Assembly: GCA_028277885.1 (NCBI GenBank)
Contig: JANQFK010000022.1
Span: forward strand, 1-64,000
Source of the DNA: Myxococcota bacterium
Lineage (GTDB): Bacteria; Myxococcota_A; UBA9160; UBA6930
Length of the DNA: 64,000 nucleotides
Direction: 5' to 3'
Numbering within the stretch: position 1 is the stretch's first letter; the number at the start of each line of letters is the position of its first letter. Shown piece after piece: positions 49,260 to 59,276 of this stretch. The notes under the pieces are model-generated. The model did not search any database. It had not been told where the DNA came from and saw nothing but the letters and a program-made list of their open reading frames with translations. Made by a program: the position numbers and the translations under genes.

Positions 49260-50155
49260 TCGAGTTCCTGTGGCAGCGCGTGAGCGACCTGGCCTCGGAC
49301 CTGCTCGCCTTCCTGACGTCGAGCTTCGATCCGTTCCGCGACACCCTCGACATCGTCCTGGTGTTCCTGGCCGTCTACTGGGTGCTGCTGCTCATCAAGG
49401 GCACCCGCGCCGTGCAGATCCTCGTCGGCGTGCTGGCGCTGATCGCGGCGCGGCTGGTGGCCGAGCTCGCCCAGCTCGCCACCCTGTCCTGGATCCTCGA
49501 CACCTTCTTCGTCTACGGCGTCCTGATCATCATCATCATCTTCCAGGCCGACATCCGGCGCGCCCTGGCCCGGGTCGGACGCGGCTTCTTCCGCGGCGTC
49601 TCCGAGCACCAGGAGTCCCAGATCCTCGAGGAGATCGTGCGCGCCGCCCAGGTGCTGGCCCAGAAGCGGGTGGGCGCCCTCATCGCGCTGGAGCGGATGA
49701 GCGGCCTGGAGGACCTGATCGAGGCGGGCACGCCGCTCGATGCGGTGGTGTCGAAGGAGCTCCTCACGGCGATCTTCCTGCCCTACTCGCCGCTCCACGA
49801 CGGCGCCGTGGTGGTGGGCGGCGGGCGGGTCACCCACGCGGGCTGCATCCTGCCCCTCACCCTGCGCACCGACCTGCCCGAGGGCGTCGGCACCCGGCAC
49901 CGCGCCGCGGTGGGGATCACCGAGGAGAGCGACGCGGTGGTGATCGTGGTCTCCGAGGAGACCGCCGCGATCTCGGTGGTGGTGGGGGGCGAGCTGATCC
50001 ACGGCCTCGACGCCCCGCGCCTGCGCGAGGTGCTGCGCGACCTGTTCGTGCGCGGGGACGGCAGCGGCGAGGCCGAGCCCGACGCGCCCGAGCCCGAGCC
50101 CCCGGGCTCGGAGGCCGCCCCCGGTGCGGCCGCCGATCTCGAATCCACCGGCTAG
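49256..50155 (+). CDS. cdaA: Diadenylate cyclase (CdaA)
   Basis: 299 aa from GTG 49256. Three TM helices (IVLVFLAVYWVLLLI; VQILVGVLALIAARLVAEL; FFVYGVLIIIIIFQADI), then DAC domain with PLHDGAVVVGGGRVTHAGC (DGA motif), GTRHRAAVGITEESDAVVIV (RHR) and SEETAAISV. Makes c-di-AMP from two ATP. In the conserved cdaA-ybbR-glmM order, where YbbR and GlmM modulate it. The C-terminal tail is Pro/Glu-rich. Confidence 0.95.
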   Translation: MIEFLWQRVSDLASDLLAFLTSSFDPFRDTLDIVLVFLAVYWVLLLIKGTRAVQILVGVLALIAARLVAELAQLATLSWILDTFFVYGVLIIIIIFQADIRRALARVGRGFFRGVSEHQESQILEEIVRAAQVLAQKRVGALIALERMSGLEDLIEAGTPLDAVVSKELLTAIFLPYSPLHDGAVVVGGGRVTHAGCILPLTLRTDLPEGVGTRHRAAVGITEESDAVVIVVSEETAAISVVVGGELIHGLDAPRLREVLRDLFVRGDGSGEAEPDAPEPEPPGSEAAPGAAADLESTG

Positions 50156-50179
50156 CATGTCGCGCGGGGGGAACCTGAG

Positions 50180-50866
50180 GTGAGGTGGCTCTACGCCAAC
50201 CCGGGCTACAAGCTGCTCGCGCTGGCGATCGCGCTCGGCCTGTGGGGTCTCTCCCACAGCTCCTCGGACGAGGAGCGGGGCATCGAGGTGCCCGTGGTGA
50301 TCACCGGGGTTCCCGAGGACCTGGTCGTCACCGAGAAGAGCGCCGAGGAGGTCAACCTGCGCGTGATGGGCACCCGCGCCGCCCTGCGCAACCTCGCCGC
50401 CGGCGAGCTCGAGTACCCCATCGACCTCTCGGGCGCGAAGCCCGGTGAGACCGTGGTGGAGGTGGAGGCGGAGTCCCTGAACCTGCCCCGGGGCACCCGC
50501 GTGGTGCGCCGCTCCCCCTCCCAGGTGGCCCTGTCCCTCTCGCGGCGGGGCAGCCGCTCCGTCGAGGTCCGGGTGGACGTGGAGGGCGAGCCCGCCGAGG
50601 GCCACCGCATCACGGCGGTCGAGGTGGAGCCCCCGCGGGTCCGAATCACCGGCGCACGCGCGGAGGTGCTTCGGTTGAGCGCCGTGATGACCGAAACGGT
50701 GGATGTGAACGGTGCCGAAGCCGACGTCGAGCGCGAGGTGCGGCTCTCCCTGGGCCAGGGGAACGTGTGGCTCGAGGAGCCCACCAAGATCCAGGTGAAG
50801 GTGCGCATCGCCACCGAGCCCACCGAGGCCGAGGGGGCCGGGGCCGAGCCCGAGGAGACGGCGTGA
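50180..50866 (+). CDS. ybbR: YbbR-domain protein (CdaR-like regulator of CdaA)
   Basis: 228 aa from GTG 50180. N-terminal TM helix YKLLALAIALGLWGLSHSS, then two YbbR-type beta domains (EVPVVITGVPEDLVVTEKSA; VEVRVDVEGEPAEGHRITAV). Fewer YbbR copies than Bacillus CdaR (four). Extracytoplasmic partner of the diadenylate cyclase by context. Overlaps glmM by 4 bp (GTGA). Confidence 0.88.
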   Translation: MRWLYANPGYKLLALAIALGLWGLSHSSSDEERGIEVPVVITGVPEDLVVTEKSAEEVNLRVMGTRAALRNLAAGELEYPIDLSGAKPGETVVEVEAESLNLPRGTRVVRRSPSQVALSLSRRGSRSVEVRVDVEGEPAEGHRITAVEVEPPRVRITGARAEVLRLSAVMTETVDVNGAEADVEREVRLSLGQGNVWLEEPTKIQVKVRIATEPTEAEGAGAEPEETA

Positions 50867-52242
50867 GCTCCCGTGGCCGGCTCTCCCTGTTCGGGACCGA
50901 CGGCGTGCGCGGCACCGCCAACGTCTACCCGATGACCGCCGAGATGGCCCTCGCCCTGGGCCAGGCCGTGGCCCACGTGTTCCGCGGGGGCGGCAACGGC
51001 AACCACCGCATCCTGATCGGCAAGGACACCCGGCTCTCGGGCTATATGTTCGAGGACGCCCTGGCGGCGGGCATCTCCTCCATGGGGGTGAACGTGATCC
51101 AGGTCGGCCCGATGCCGACCCCGGGCATGGCGTTCCTCACCGCCGACATGCGCTGCGACGCCGGCGTGATGATCTCCGCCAGCCACAACGGCTACCGCGA
51201 CAACGGCATCAAGTTCTTCGGCGCCGACGGCTACAAGCTCGCCGACGAGCTCGAGGACCGCATCGAGGACCTGATCGCCTCGGGCGAGCTCGACGGCCTG
51301 CGCGCGGGGCCCGACGACATCGGGCGCGCCCGGCGCATCGAGGACGCCGAGGGGCGCTACGTGGTCTTCCTCAAGAAGACCTTCCCGCGGGACCTCACCC
51401 TCGACGGCCTGCGGGTGGTGCTCGACTGCGCCAACGGCGCCGCCTACAAGGTGGGCCCCACGGTGCTCGAGGAGCTGGGCGCCGAGGTCTTCACCATGGG
51501 GGTGGAGCCGAACGGTCGCAACATCAACCGGGACTGCGGCTCGCTCTATCCCGAGAAGGTGGCGGCCCGGGTGCGCGAGCTGCGTGCCGACGTGGGCATC
51601 GCCCTCGACGGCGACGCGGACCGCTGCGTGGTGGTCTCCGAGCGCGGCGAGGTGGTGGACGGCGACGCCGTGCTGGCCCTGTGCGCCCGGGACCTGGCCA
51701 TGCGGGGCGAGCTCAAGGGCGGCAGCGTGGTGGCCACGGTGATGAGCAACCTCGGCCTCGAGAAGGCGCTCGAGGAGCTGGGGGTGGGCCTGGTGCGCAC
51801 CCAGGTGGGCGACCGCTACGTCGTCGAGGCCATGCGCAATGGCGGCTACAACCTGGGCGGCGAGCAGTCCGGCCACATCGTCTACCTCGACCACAACACC
51901 ACCGGCGACGGGCTGCTCACGGGGCTCCAGACCCTGGCGATCATGCGTCGCGCCGAGCGGCCGCTCTCGGAGCTGGCCGGCCACATCAAGCGCTTCCCCC
52001 AGGCCCTCGTGAACGTCACCGTGGCGGAGAAGCGGCCCCTCGAGTCGCTGCCCGACTTCCAGGAGTCGGTCCGCAAGGTGGAGGACCGCCTCGCCGGCCG
52101 CGGGCGCGTGCTGATCCGCTACAGCGGCACCGAGCCCAAGGCGCGGGTGATGGTCGAGGGCGACGACGAGGCCCAGGTGAACGAGCTCGCCGAGGACCTG
52201 GCCGCGAGGCTCCAGCGCGCGCTCGCCGGGGCGGGAGCCTAG
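50863..52242 (+). CDS. glmM: Phosphoglucosamine mutase (GlmM)
   Basis: 459 aa from GTG 50863. LFGTDGVRGTANVYPMTAEM (family start), phospho-Ser loop MISASHNGYRDNGIKFFG, metal loop ALDGDADRCVVV, GGEQSGHIVYLDHNTTGDGL and the C-terminal RYSGTEPKARVMVEG. Converts glucosamine-6-P to glucosamine-1-P for peptidoglycan and LPS. Third gene of the cdaA-ybbR-glmM module. Confidence 0.96.
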   Translation: MSSRGRLSLFGTDGVRGTANVYPMTAEMALALGQAVAHVFRGGGNGNHRILIGKDTRLSGYMFEDALAAGISSMGVNVIQVGPMPTPGMAFLTADMRCDAGVMISASHNGYRDNGIKFFGADGYKLADELEDRIEDLIASGELDGLRAGPDDIGRARRIEDAEGRYVVFLKKTFPRDLTLDGLRVVLDCANGAAYKVGPTVLEELGAEVFTMGVEPNGRNINRDCGSLYPEKVAARVRELRADVGIALDGDADRCVVVSERGEVVDGDAVLALCARDLAMRGELKGGSVVATVMSNLGLEKALEELGVGLVRTQVGDRYVVEAMRNGGYNLGGEQSGHIVYLDHNTTGDGLLTGLQTLAIMRRAERPLSELAGHIKRFPQALVNVTVAEKRPLESLPDFQESVRKVEDRLAGRGRVLIRYSGTEPKARVMVEGDDEAQVNELAEDLAARLQRALAGAGA

Positions 52243-52244
52243 GG

Positions 52245-52952
52245 ATGCCGCGCCTCACCGTCGTGCTCGACGCCGTGGCCGCGCTGCGCGAGGCCGCCGA
52301 CGCGCCGGACGCCGATCCCACGGCCTCGGCGACCCTGGCCGAGCTCGCCGGCGCCGACGCGCTGCAGCTGGGCGTCTGCGAGGAGCTGCGTCCCGTGGGC
52401 GAGTCCGACGTGCGCCAGGTGCGTCGCGCCGCATCGGCGCTCGAGCTGCGCATGGCGCCGGCGCCGGGCCTGCTCAAGCTGGCCCTCGAGGTCCAGCCGG
52501 ATCGCGTGGTGCTGGCCAGCGAGGCCAGCTCCGGCGGCGGCCGCGCCGCGCCCCTCGACTTCCGCTCCTGGGGCACCGCCATCGCGCCCGCCGCGCGCAC
52601 GCTGCGCGAGGCGGGCATCCGGGTGGGGGCGCTCGTCACTCCCGAGCTCGACGCCGTGAAGGCGGCCCACGCCGCCGACCTCGAGGCCGTGGACCTCTAC
52701 ACCGGCTCGGTGGTGGACCTGCCCGCCGCCGAGCGCGCCGGCGCCGCGGAGACCCTCGGCGACGCCGCCCGCCTGGCGGCGAAGCTGCGCCTCGGCGTGG
52801 GGCTCTCCGGCGGGCTCGGCTTCCGCAGCCTGGGCTGGCTGCTGCCGGCGCTGCCCAGCGTGCAGCGCATCGCCGTGGGCCGCGCCTTCGCGGCGCGCGC
52901 GCTGCTGGTGGGCATCGACCGAGCGATCCGGGATCTGCGGCAGGCCTTCTGA
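52245..52952 (+). CDS. PdxJ-like protein with divergent active site
   Basis: 235 aa, the length and position of pyridoxine-5'-phosphate synthase after glmM, and the same TIM-barrel block order: [102 protein letters not shown]. But the usual NIDHVATLRQ is [10 protein letters not shown], the HLREDRRH block is GVCEELRPV, the EMA Glu is Arg, TEGGLD is RAAPLD, and NAGHGL is GLSGGL: the catalytic His/Glu set is missing. Either a paralogue with another function or a pseudo-enzyme. No frameshift. Confidence 0.75.
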   Translation: MPRLTVVLDAVAALREAADAPDADPTASATLAELAGADALQLGVCEELRPVGESDVRQVRRAASALELRMAPAPGLLKLALEVQPDRVVLASEASSGGGRAAPLDFRSWGTAIAPAARTLREAGIRVGALVTPELDAVKAAHAADLEAVDLYTGSVVDLPAAERAGAAETLGDAARLAAKLRLGVGLSGGLGFRSLGWLLPALPSVQRIAVGRAFAARALLVGIDRAIRDLRQAF

Positions 52953-53208
52953 ACCTCAGGGCTCTCTGAACTCCGCAGGGGCTTCGCCCCTGCTGCGCGC
53001 GCAGCCCGCCGGAGGCGGGCCGCGCTTGCATGCTTGCCCTCGCACACGCCGGGGTGGGCTCGCGTCCTTCGGACGCTCGTTCTCGCGGGCGATTCCATCC
53101 TGGCGCGAGGCCTCCTCGTTCGGGCTCCGTCTTGGCGTGCGGCTTCTGCTTCGCGGGCTGGAGGCCGTGCGGGGGGACCCTCGTGCGGGTGCGTGCTAAG
53201 ACCCCGGC
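52953..53208. other. Hairpin-rich intergenic segment between pdxJ-like gene and nnrD
   Basis: No credible gene is seen. Three perfect hairpins occur within 100 bp: CAGGGG-CTTCG-CCCCTG (52976-52992), GCCCGCC-GGA-GGCGGGC (53004-53020) and GCGTCC-TTC-GGACGC (53062-53076). The style suggests a REP-like or structured untranslated element, or clustered termination/processing signals. This is the position where related bacteria usually carry acpS. Confidence 0.6.
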
Positions 53209-54816
53209 ATGCTTGGTGACGTCTGGCCGTTGGTCTCGGCGGGGACGATGCGGGGGCTCGATCGGTTCACGATCGAGACGTTGGGGGTGCCGGGCGAGCT
53301 GCTGATGGAGTCGGCGGGGCGAGCGGTGGCGGTGGCGGCGCTGGGGCTGGGTGCGGCGGAGCGCGGCTGCTGGGTCGTGTGCGGCGGCGGCAACAACGGT
53401 GGCGACGGCTGGGTGGCGGCGCGTCACCTGCACCTCCAGGGCGTCCCGGTGCGTGCGGTGAGCGTCGTGGATCCGGAGGGGCTGCGCGGGGACGCGGCGG
53501 CGAACCTCGCGCGGGCCCGGGCCGCGGGCGTGGCCGAGGCCGGCACGCGCTTCCGCCCCGAGGCCGGGGCCGTGGTGGTGGACGCGATCTTCGGCACGGG
53601 GCTCGCGCGCCCGCTGGAGGGCGATGCGGCCGCGTGGGTGAAGCGGGTGAACGCCGCGCGCACGCGCGACGCCTGTCGCGTGCTCGCCGTCGACCTGCCG
53701 AGCGGCCTCGACGCGGACACGGGCCAGGTCCAGGGCGTCGCGGTGGCGGCCGACGCGACGCTGACCCTGGGCCTTCCGAAGCTGGGGCTCGCCCTCGAGC
53801 CGGGCCGGGGGCTCGCGGGCCGCATCGAGGTGGCGCGGATCGGGATCGCCGACGAGACGCCGGAGCACACCCCCGAGGCCGGCCTGCTCACCCGCGCCGG
53901 CGCGGGCGCGCGCCTGCCGGCGCGCCCCGCGGCGGGCCACAAGGGCAGCTTCGGCCACGTGCTGGTGATCGCGGGCTCCCAGGGCAAGACCGGTGCGGCG
54001 GCGCTGGCCGCCGAGGGCGCGGGCCGGGTCGGGGCCGGCCTCGTCACGTTGGCCTGCCCGGCGGGCCTGAACCCGATCCTCGAGGCCAAGTGCACCGAGG
54101 CCATGACGGCCCCGGTGCCCGAGACCTCGGCCCACGCCTTCGCGCTCGAGGCCGAGAAGCCGCTCCTCGACCTCGTCTCGGGTCGCGACGTGGTGGCCCT
54201 CGGGCCGGGGATCGGCCGCGCCGACGAGACCACGGACCTGGTGCGGCGGCTCGCGGCGGAGATCGAGCGACCGCTCGTGCTCGACGCCGACGGCGTGGTG
54301 GCCTTCGCGGACGAGCCCGAGGGGCTGGCGGCGCGGCGCAGCGCGACGGTGGTGACGCCGCACCCCGGCGAGGCGGCGGCCCTCGGCGTGGGACGCACCG
54401 CGGAGATCAACGCCGACCGCGTCGGCGCGGCGCGGCGGCTCGCCGAGCGCACCGGCGCGGTGGCGGTGCTGAAGGGCGCGGCCACGGTGGTCGCCGCGCC
54501 CGACGGGCGCCTCGGCGTGAACCCCACCGGGGGGCCGGCGCTGGCCACCGGCGGCACCGGCGACGTGCTGACCGGGGTGATCGCGGGCCTGCTGGGGCAG
54601 GGGCTCGACGCCTTCGAGGCGGCGCGGGTCGGCGTGTTCCTGCACGGCCACGCCGCCGACGTCCTCGCGGCGCGGCGCGGCGAGGTGGGGGTGCTGGCCG
54701 GCGACCTCGCCGGGGCGCTGCCCGAGAGCGCCCGGGCGCTGCGGCTCGACGCGAGGCAGGGGCAGGGATCGGGCCCGAGGGCCGGCGATGCGGTGGCGTT
54801 CCCGGAGCCCGGCTGA
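53209..54816 (+). CDS. nnr: Bifunctional NAD(P)HX epimerase/ADP-dependent dehydratase (NnrE-NnrD)
   Basis: 535 aa fusion. N-terminal epimerase: [64 protein letters not shown]-terminal dehydratase: [74 protein letters not shown]. Repairs hydrated NAD(P)H. The last 29 bp overlap tsaE. Confidence 0.95.
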   Translation: MLGDVWPLVSAGTMRGLDRFTIETLGVPGELLMESAGRAVAVAALGLGAAERGCWVVCGGGNNGGDGWVAARHLHLQGVPVRAVSVVDPEGLRGDAAANLARARAAGVAEAGTRFRPEAGAVVVDAIFGTGLARPLEGDAAAWVKRVNAARTRDACRVLAVDLPSGLDADTGQVQGVAVAADATLTLGLPKLGLALEPGRGLAGRIEVARIGIADETPEHTPEAGLLTRAGAGARLPARPAAGHKGSFGHVLVIAGSQGKTGAAALAAEGAGRVGAGLVTLACPAGLNPILEAKCTEAMTAPVPETSAHAFALEAEKPLLDLVSGRDVVALGPGIGRADETTDLVRRLAAEIERPLVLDADGVVAFADEPEGLAARRSATVVTPHPGEAAALGVGRTAEINADRVGAARRLAERTGAVAVLKGAATVVAAPDGRLGVNPTGGPALATGGTGDVLTGVIAGLLGQGLDAFEAARVGVFLHGHAADVLAARRGEVGVLAGDLAGALPESARALRLDARQGQGSGPRAGDAVAFPEPG

Positions 54817-55303
54817 GACCCGCGCCGCCGCCGCCGCACTGGCTCGCGCGGTCGGGCCGGCCGGTGGCGTGATCGTGCTGGAGGGCCCCCTCGGCGCGGG
54901 CAAGACCGTCTTCGCCAAGGGGCTCGCCGAGGGCCTGGGCCTGGACCCCGACGGCGTGGCGAGCCCGACCTTCGTGATCGCCAGCGAGTACCCGGCCCCC
55001 GACGGCCGCCGCCTGGTGCACGTGGACGCCTACCGCGTGGAGAGCGAGGCCGAGCTCGAGGCCGCCGGCCTCCTCGACTGGCTCGTGCCGCGCACCCTGG
55101 TGGCGGTGGAGTGGGGCGACCGGGTGCGCTCCGCGCTGCCCGCGGACCGCCTCGAGCTGCGGCTCGAGCCGGGCGACGCCGCGACGCGCACCCTCCACCT
55201 CGACGCCACCGGGCCCGATTCCCGGGCGGTCCTCGAGCGCTTCGCCTCGGCCCGGCGTGCCGTCGAAGCGGGGGCGCGCGATACTCCCCCGGCCCGCCAC
55301 TAG
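54788..55303 (+). CDS. tsaE: tRNA threonylcarbamoyladenosine synthesis ATPase (TsaE)
   Basis: 171 aa P-loop ATPase. [53 protein letters not shown] and [10 protein letters not shown] are the TsaE motifs. Works with TsaB and TsaD in t6A37 formation. The start overlaps nnrD by 29 bp; an ATG at 54788 ([15 protein letters not shown]) fits the family start. Confidence 0.93.
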   Translation: MRWRSRSPAETRAAAAALARAVGPAGGVIVLEGPLGAGKTVFAKGLAEGLGLDPDGVASPTFVIASEYPAPDGRRLVHVDAYRVESEAELEAAGLLDWLVPRTLVAVEWGDRVRSALPADRLELRLEPGDAATRTLHLDATGPDSRAVLERFASARRAVEAGARDTPPARH

Positions 55304-55326
55304 CGCGGGCAGCGTCGGGAGCGAGC

Positions 55327-56568
<1,242 letters not shown>

Positions 56569-56675
56569 GCCCGCCTCTCCCCGCCTTCACCCGGTCCCGC
56601 GGGTCCCCCCCACTGGACGAGCCCCTCGCCTCCCGAGGCGGCGCCGAGCCCGGCGCCCACGCGGCCGCCGGGCGG

Positions 56676-57089
56676 GTGCGCGCGGCGACCTGGCTCGCCC
56701 TGGCGCTCGGGCTGGCGGCCTGGCCCGCCGGCCCGGCTCCGCCGGTCGACTGCCCCCACCCCCGGCCCGCCGGGCCCGGGCCGGGCTGGACCCGGACCGT
56801 GCGCTGCGACCGGACGGGCCCCGGCCCCGGGCTGCGCGGTCCCGCGCGCCAGCTCTTCGGCCTCGGCCTCGACCCCAACGCCGCCGACGCCGCGACCCTC
56901 GAGACCCTGCCGGGGATCGGCCCCGCCCGGGCCCGCGCCATCGTGGAGGCACGCCGGGAGGGGCCCTACTGCCGGCCTCGGGACCTGGAGAGGGTGCCGG
57001 GAATCGGCCCCATCACGCGCGGTCGCCTCGAGTCCCGGCTCCGGCTCCGGGCGCCCCCGGGCTGCCACGGAAGTGCCGCGGGCCCGTGA
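56676..57089 (+). CDS. ComEA-like helix-hairpin-helix protein
   Basis: 137 aa, GTG start. N-terminal signal or anchor (TWLALALGLAAWPAGP), a Pro/Gly-rich linker with two Cys, then a double HhH: NAADAATLETLPGIGPARAR and RDLERVPGIGPITRGRLESR. ComEA-type proteins bind incoming DNA in the periplasm. No other competence gene is seen nearby, so DNA-uptake function is inference. The 107-bp gap to lysC holds no other feature I can name. Confidence 0.8.
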   Translation: MRAATWLALALGLAAWPAGPAPPVDCPHPRPAGPGPGWTRTVRCDRTGPGPGLRGPARQLFGLGLDPNAADAATLETLPGIGPARARAIVEARREGPYCRPRDLERVPGIGPITRGRLESRLRLRAPPGCHGSAAGP

Positions 57090-57203
57090 CGAACCGGGAA
57101 GAATGGTTATGCTGCCGACCGTTCGGACGCATCCTGCCGATCCACAACGGATTCTCCGCTCCGGATCGTGTCGCGGGATCGCTATTGCGTAGGGGGACTG
57201 TCG

Positions 57204-57896
57204 ATGTTGCGAGTTCGTTTTGCCTGCGTGGTCGTCGCCACCGCAGTAGCGACCCTGGGTTGTGCCACCACGTCCGCGCCGGATCCGAAGGTCTGCGCGG
57301 CGCTCGGCGCCATCGCGGGGGCCGGCGGCGGAGCCGCGGTCGGCCTCTCGAACGACAAGGGGAGCGACTGGGACTCGGCCACCGGGACCGGCGCCATCGG
57401 CGCCATCGGGGTGGGAGCCGCCGGCTACATCCTGTGCACGCTGCTCCAGCCCAAGGAGGAGATCGCGATGGCTCCGGCGCCGCCGCCGCCCGCGCCTCCG
57501 CCGCCGCCGCGCGCCGCCCCGCCGCCGCCGGCCCCGCCGCCGAGCGAGGGCGTGCGCGAGCGCATCGTCCTGCGCGGCGTGAACTTCGACTTCGACAAGG
57601 CGGACATCCGGGCCGACGCCGCCGTGATCCTGGACGAGGCGGCGTCGATCCTGAACCGCAGCCGCCGCTTCCAGGTGCGCGTCGAGGGCCACACCGACTC
57701 GACCGGCCCCGCGGAGTACAACCAGGGCCTGTCGGAGCGGCGCGCCGCCGCCGTGAAGCGCTACCTGGTGGAGCAGGGCGTCTCGGCCTCGCGGCTCCAG
57801 ACCGCGGGCTTCGGCGAGGGCAACCCGATCGCGGGCAACGACACGCGGGACGGGCGCGCGCTGAACCGGCGGGTCGAGCTCCAGGTCCTGGAGTAG
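57204..57896 (+). CDS. OmpA-domain outer-membrane lipoprotein (Pal/YiaD-like)
   Basis: 230 aa from ATG 57204 with AGGGGG 7 bp upstream. Lipobox VATLGC, a glycine-zipper segment (GAIAGAGGGAAVGL; GAIGAIGVGAAGYI), a poly-Pro/Ala spacer (APAPPPPAPPPPPRAAPPPP), then OmpA-like peptidoglycan-binding domain: GVNFDFDKADIRADA, VEGHTDSTGPAEYNQGLSER, NDTRDGRALNRRVEL. Tethers outer membrane to peptidoglycan. The lower-GC region upstream (57090-57203) includes GTGACG-N16-TATGCT as a weak promoter candidate. Confidence 0.9.
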   Translation: MLRVRFACVVVATAVATLGCATTSAPDPKVCAALGAIAGAGGGAAVGLSNDKGSDWDSATGTGAIGAIGVGAAGYILCTLLQPKEEIAMAPAPPPPAPPPPPRAAPPPPAPPPSEGVRERIVLRGVNFDFDKADIRADAAVILDEAASILNRSRRFQVRVEGHTDSTGPAEYNQGLSERRAAAVKRYLVEQGVSASRLQTAGFGEGNPIAGNDTRDGRALNRRVELQVLE

Positions 57897-57921
57897 GGCC
57901 ACGTCCGACTGGCTGGAGCGG

Positions 57922-57942
57922 CTCCGCCGTTTCACGGCGGAG
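57922..57942 (+). promoter_or_regulatory. Hairpin covering the ribosome-binding site of the YihY-family gene
   Basis: CTCCGCCG (57922-57929) pairs perfectly with CGGCGGAG (57935-57942) around loop TTTCA. The second arm contains the GGAG that would serve the TTG start at 57946. It could limit translation of that gene or be a U-less terminator of the OmpA gene. Confidence 0.45.
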
Positions 57943-57945
57943 CAG

Positions 57946-59247
57946 TTGTGGAGCCGGGAGCCGCTCCAGCCGGCCGCGCTCGCCTGGGCGCGCAGCGGTC
58001 TCCAGTTCGCCTTCATGGTGGGCCAGGGCTTCGTGCGCGACCACCTGCTGCTGCGCGCCCACTCGCTCACCTTCCTGAGCATCCTCTCGGTGGTGCCGCT
58101 GCTCGCCCTGGCGGTCTCCATGGTCGAGCTGTTCGGGGTGACCGAGAACCTCACGGGCTTCTTCGTGGGGTTCATCGCCGCGGGGGCCCCGGAAGCGGCG
58201 GAGCGCATCCCCGAGCTGGTCACCCAGCTGAACTTCGGCGCCCTCGGCACCGTGGGCGCCGTGGCGCTGCTCTCCACCACCGTGCTGATGATCGGGAGCA
58301 TCGAGCGCTCGCTGAACGCGATCTGGGGCATCCACAGCCAGCGGCCCTGGGTGCGCCGGATCCCGGACTACCTGGCGGTGCTGCTGGTGGCGCCGCTCCT
58401 GCTCGGCGTCTCGATCTCCCTGGGCACGAGCCTGCGCAGCCAGTGGCTCGTCCAGCGCCTGCTCGACTACCCGCTGTTCACGCAGCTCTGGGACCTGGGC
58501 CTGCGCCAGGCGCCGACGCTCTTCGTGATCGTGGGCTTCACGTTCCTCTACTGGTTCCTGCCCAACACGTCGGTGCGGCTGGCCTCGGCCGGGCTCGGCG
58601 CCGTCTTCGCGGGGCTGCTCTTCACCCTGGCCCAGCAGGCCTACGTGGGGCTCAACGTGGGCGCGGCGCGCTACAACGCGCTGTTCGCCGGCTTCGCGTG
58701 GTTCCCGCTGTTCATGGTCTGGCTCTACTTCTCCTGGGCCATCACGCTCCTGGGCGCCGAGGTCGCCTACGCGCACCAGACCCTGCGCCTGTACCGGCGG
58801 GAGGTGCGCGAGGCCGGGGCGGGCGCGGCGGCCCGGGAGAGCATCGGGCTCGCCATCGCGCTCGAGGTGGCGCGGGCCTTCCGCGACGGGTCGACGCCGT
58901 GGAGCGACGACGCGCTCTCCGAGCGGCTCGACGTGCCCGTGCGCACGGTCCGCGCCCTGCTGGCGCGGCTCGGCGAGGCCGGGCTGCTGGCCGAGCTGGG
59001 CGGGGAGGGCCGCAGCGGCACTTGGCAGCTCGCCCGCCCCGCCGACCGCATCCGCGTGGCCGACGTCATCGAGGCCCTGCGCGGCCCGCGCCTCACCCCC
59101 GCCGCGGAGCCCGAGATCGCGAAGGTGGTGACCGAGGTCTTCGCCCGCATCGACCGCGAGACGGCGGGCCAGGCCGGTGCCCAGACCCTGCGCGAGCTCG
59201 TCGAGCTCGCCGACCGGCCCGTTGACCCCCTCGGGAGCGGGGAGTAG
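57946..59247 (+). CDS. YihY/UPF0761-family inner-membrane protein
   Basis: 433 aa from a TTG at 57946; upstream sense codons (LERLRRFTAEQLW) also look coding, so a CTG at 57913 is an alternative. Six TM helices: LTFLSILSVVPLLALAVSMV, TVGAVALLSTTVLMIGSIE, YLAVLLVAPLLLGVSISLG, LFVIVGFTFLYWFLPN, GAVFAGLLFTLAQQAYVG and FPLFMVWLYFSWAITLLGAE. A cytoplasmic tail follows with a winged-helix-like part (DVPVRTVRALLARLGEAGLL). Formerly called BrkB or RNase BN; actual function unsettled. Confidence 0.88.
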   Translation: MWSREPLQPAALAWARSGLQFAFMVGQGFVRDHLLLRAHSLTFLSILSVVPLLALAVSMVELFGVTENLTGFFVGFIAAGAPEAAERIPELVTQLNFGALGTVGAVALLSTTVLMIGSIERSLNAIWGIHSQRPWVRRIPDYLAVLLVAPLLLGVSISLGTSLRSQWLVQRLLDYPLFTQLWDLGLRQAPTLFVIVGFTFLYWFLPNTSVRLASAGLGAVFAGLLFTLAQQAYVGLNVGAARYNALFAGFAWFPLFMVWLYFSWAITLLGAEVAYAHQTLRLYRREVREAGAGAAARESIGLAIALEVARAFRDGSTPWSDDALSERLDVPVRTVRALLARLGEAGLLAELGGEGRSGTWQLARPADRIRVADVIEALRGPRLTPAAEPEIAKVVTEVFARIDRETAGQAGAQTLRELVELADRPVDPLGSGE

Positions 59248-59250
59248 GGT
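59222..59250 (+). promoter_or_regulatory. Predicted promoter of the cysteine desulfurase-mnmA-rnc-era run
   Basis: TTGACC (59222-59227), 17 bp, TAGGGT (59245-59250), overlapping the stop of the YihY-family gene. Transcription would begin near 59257, about 20 bp before the GTG of the desulfurase. Confidence 0.5.
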
Positions 59251-59276
59251 CGATCCTTCTCCTCGGAGAGGGCCTC

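Noticed and set aside
53030-53305. Small gene or acpS remnant in the hairpin region
   Set aside because: No AcpS motif, no RBS, and hairpins interrupt any frame; 256 bp is too short for acpS.
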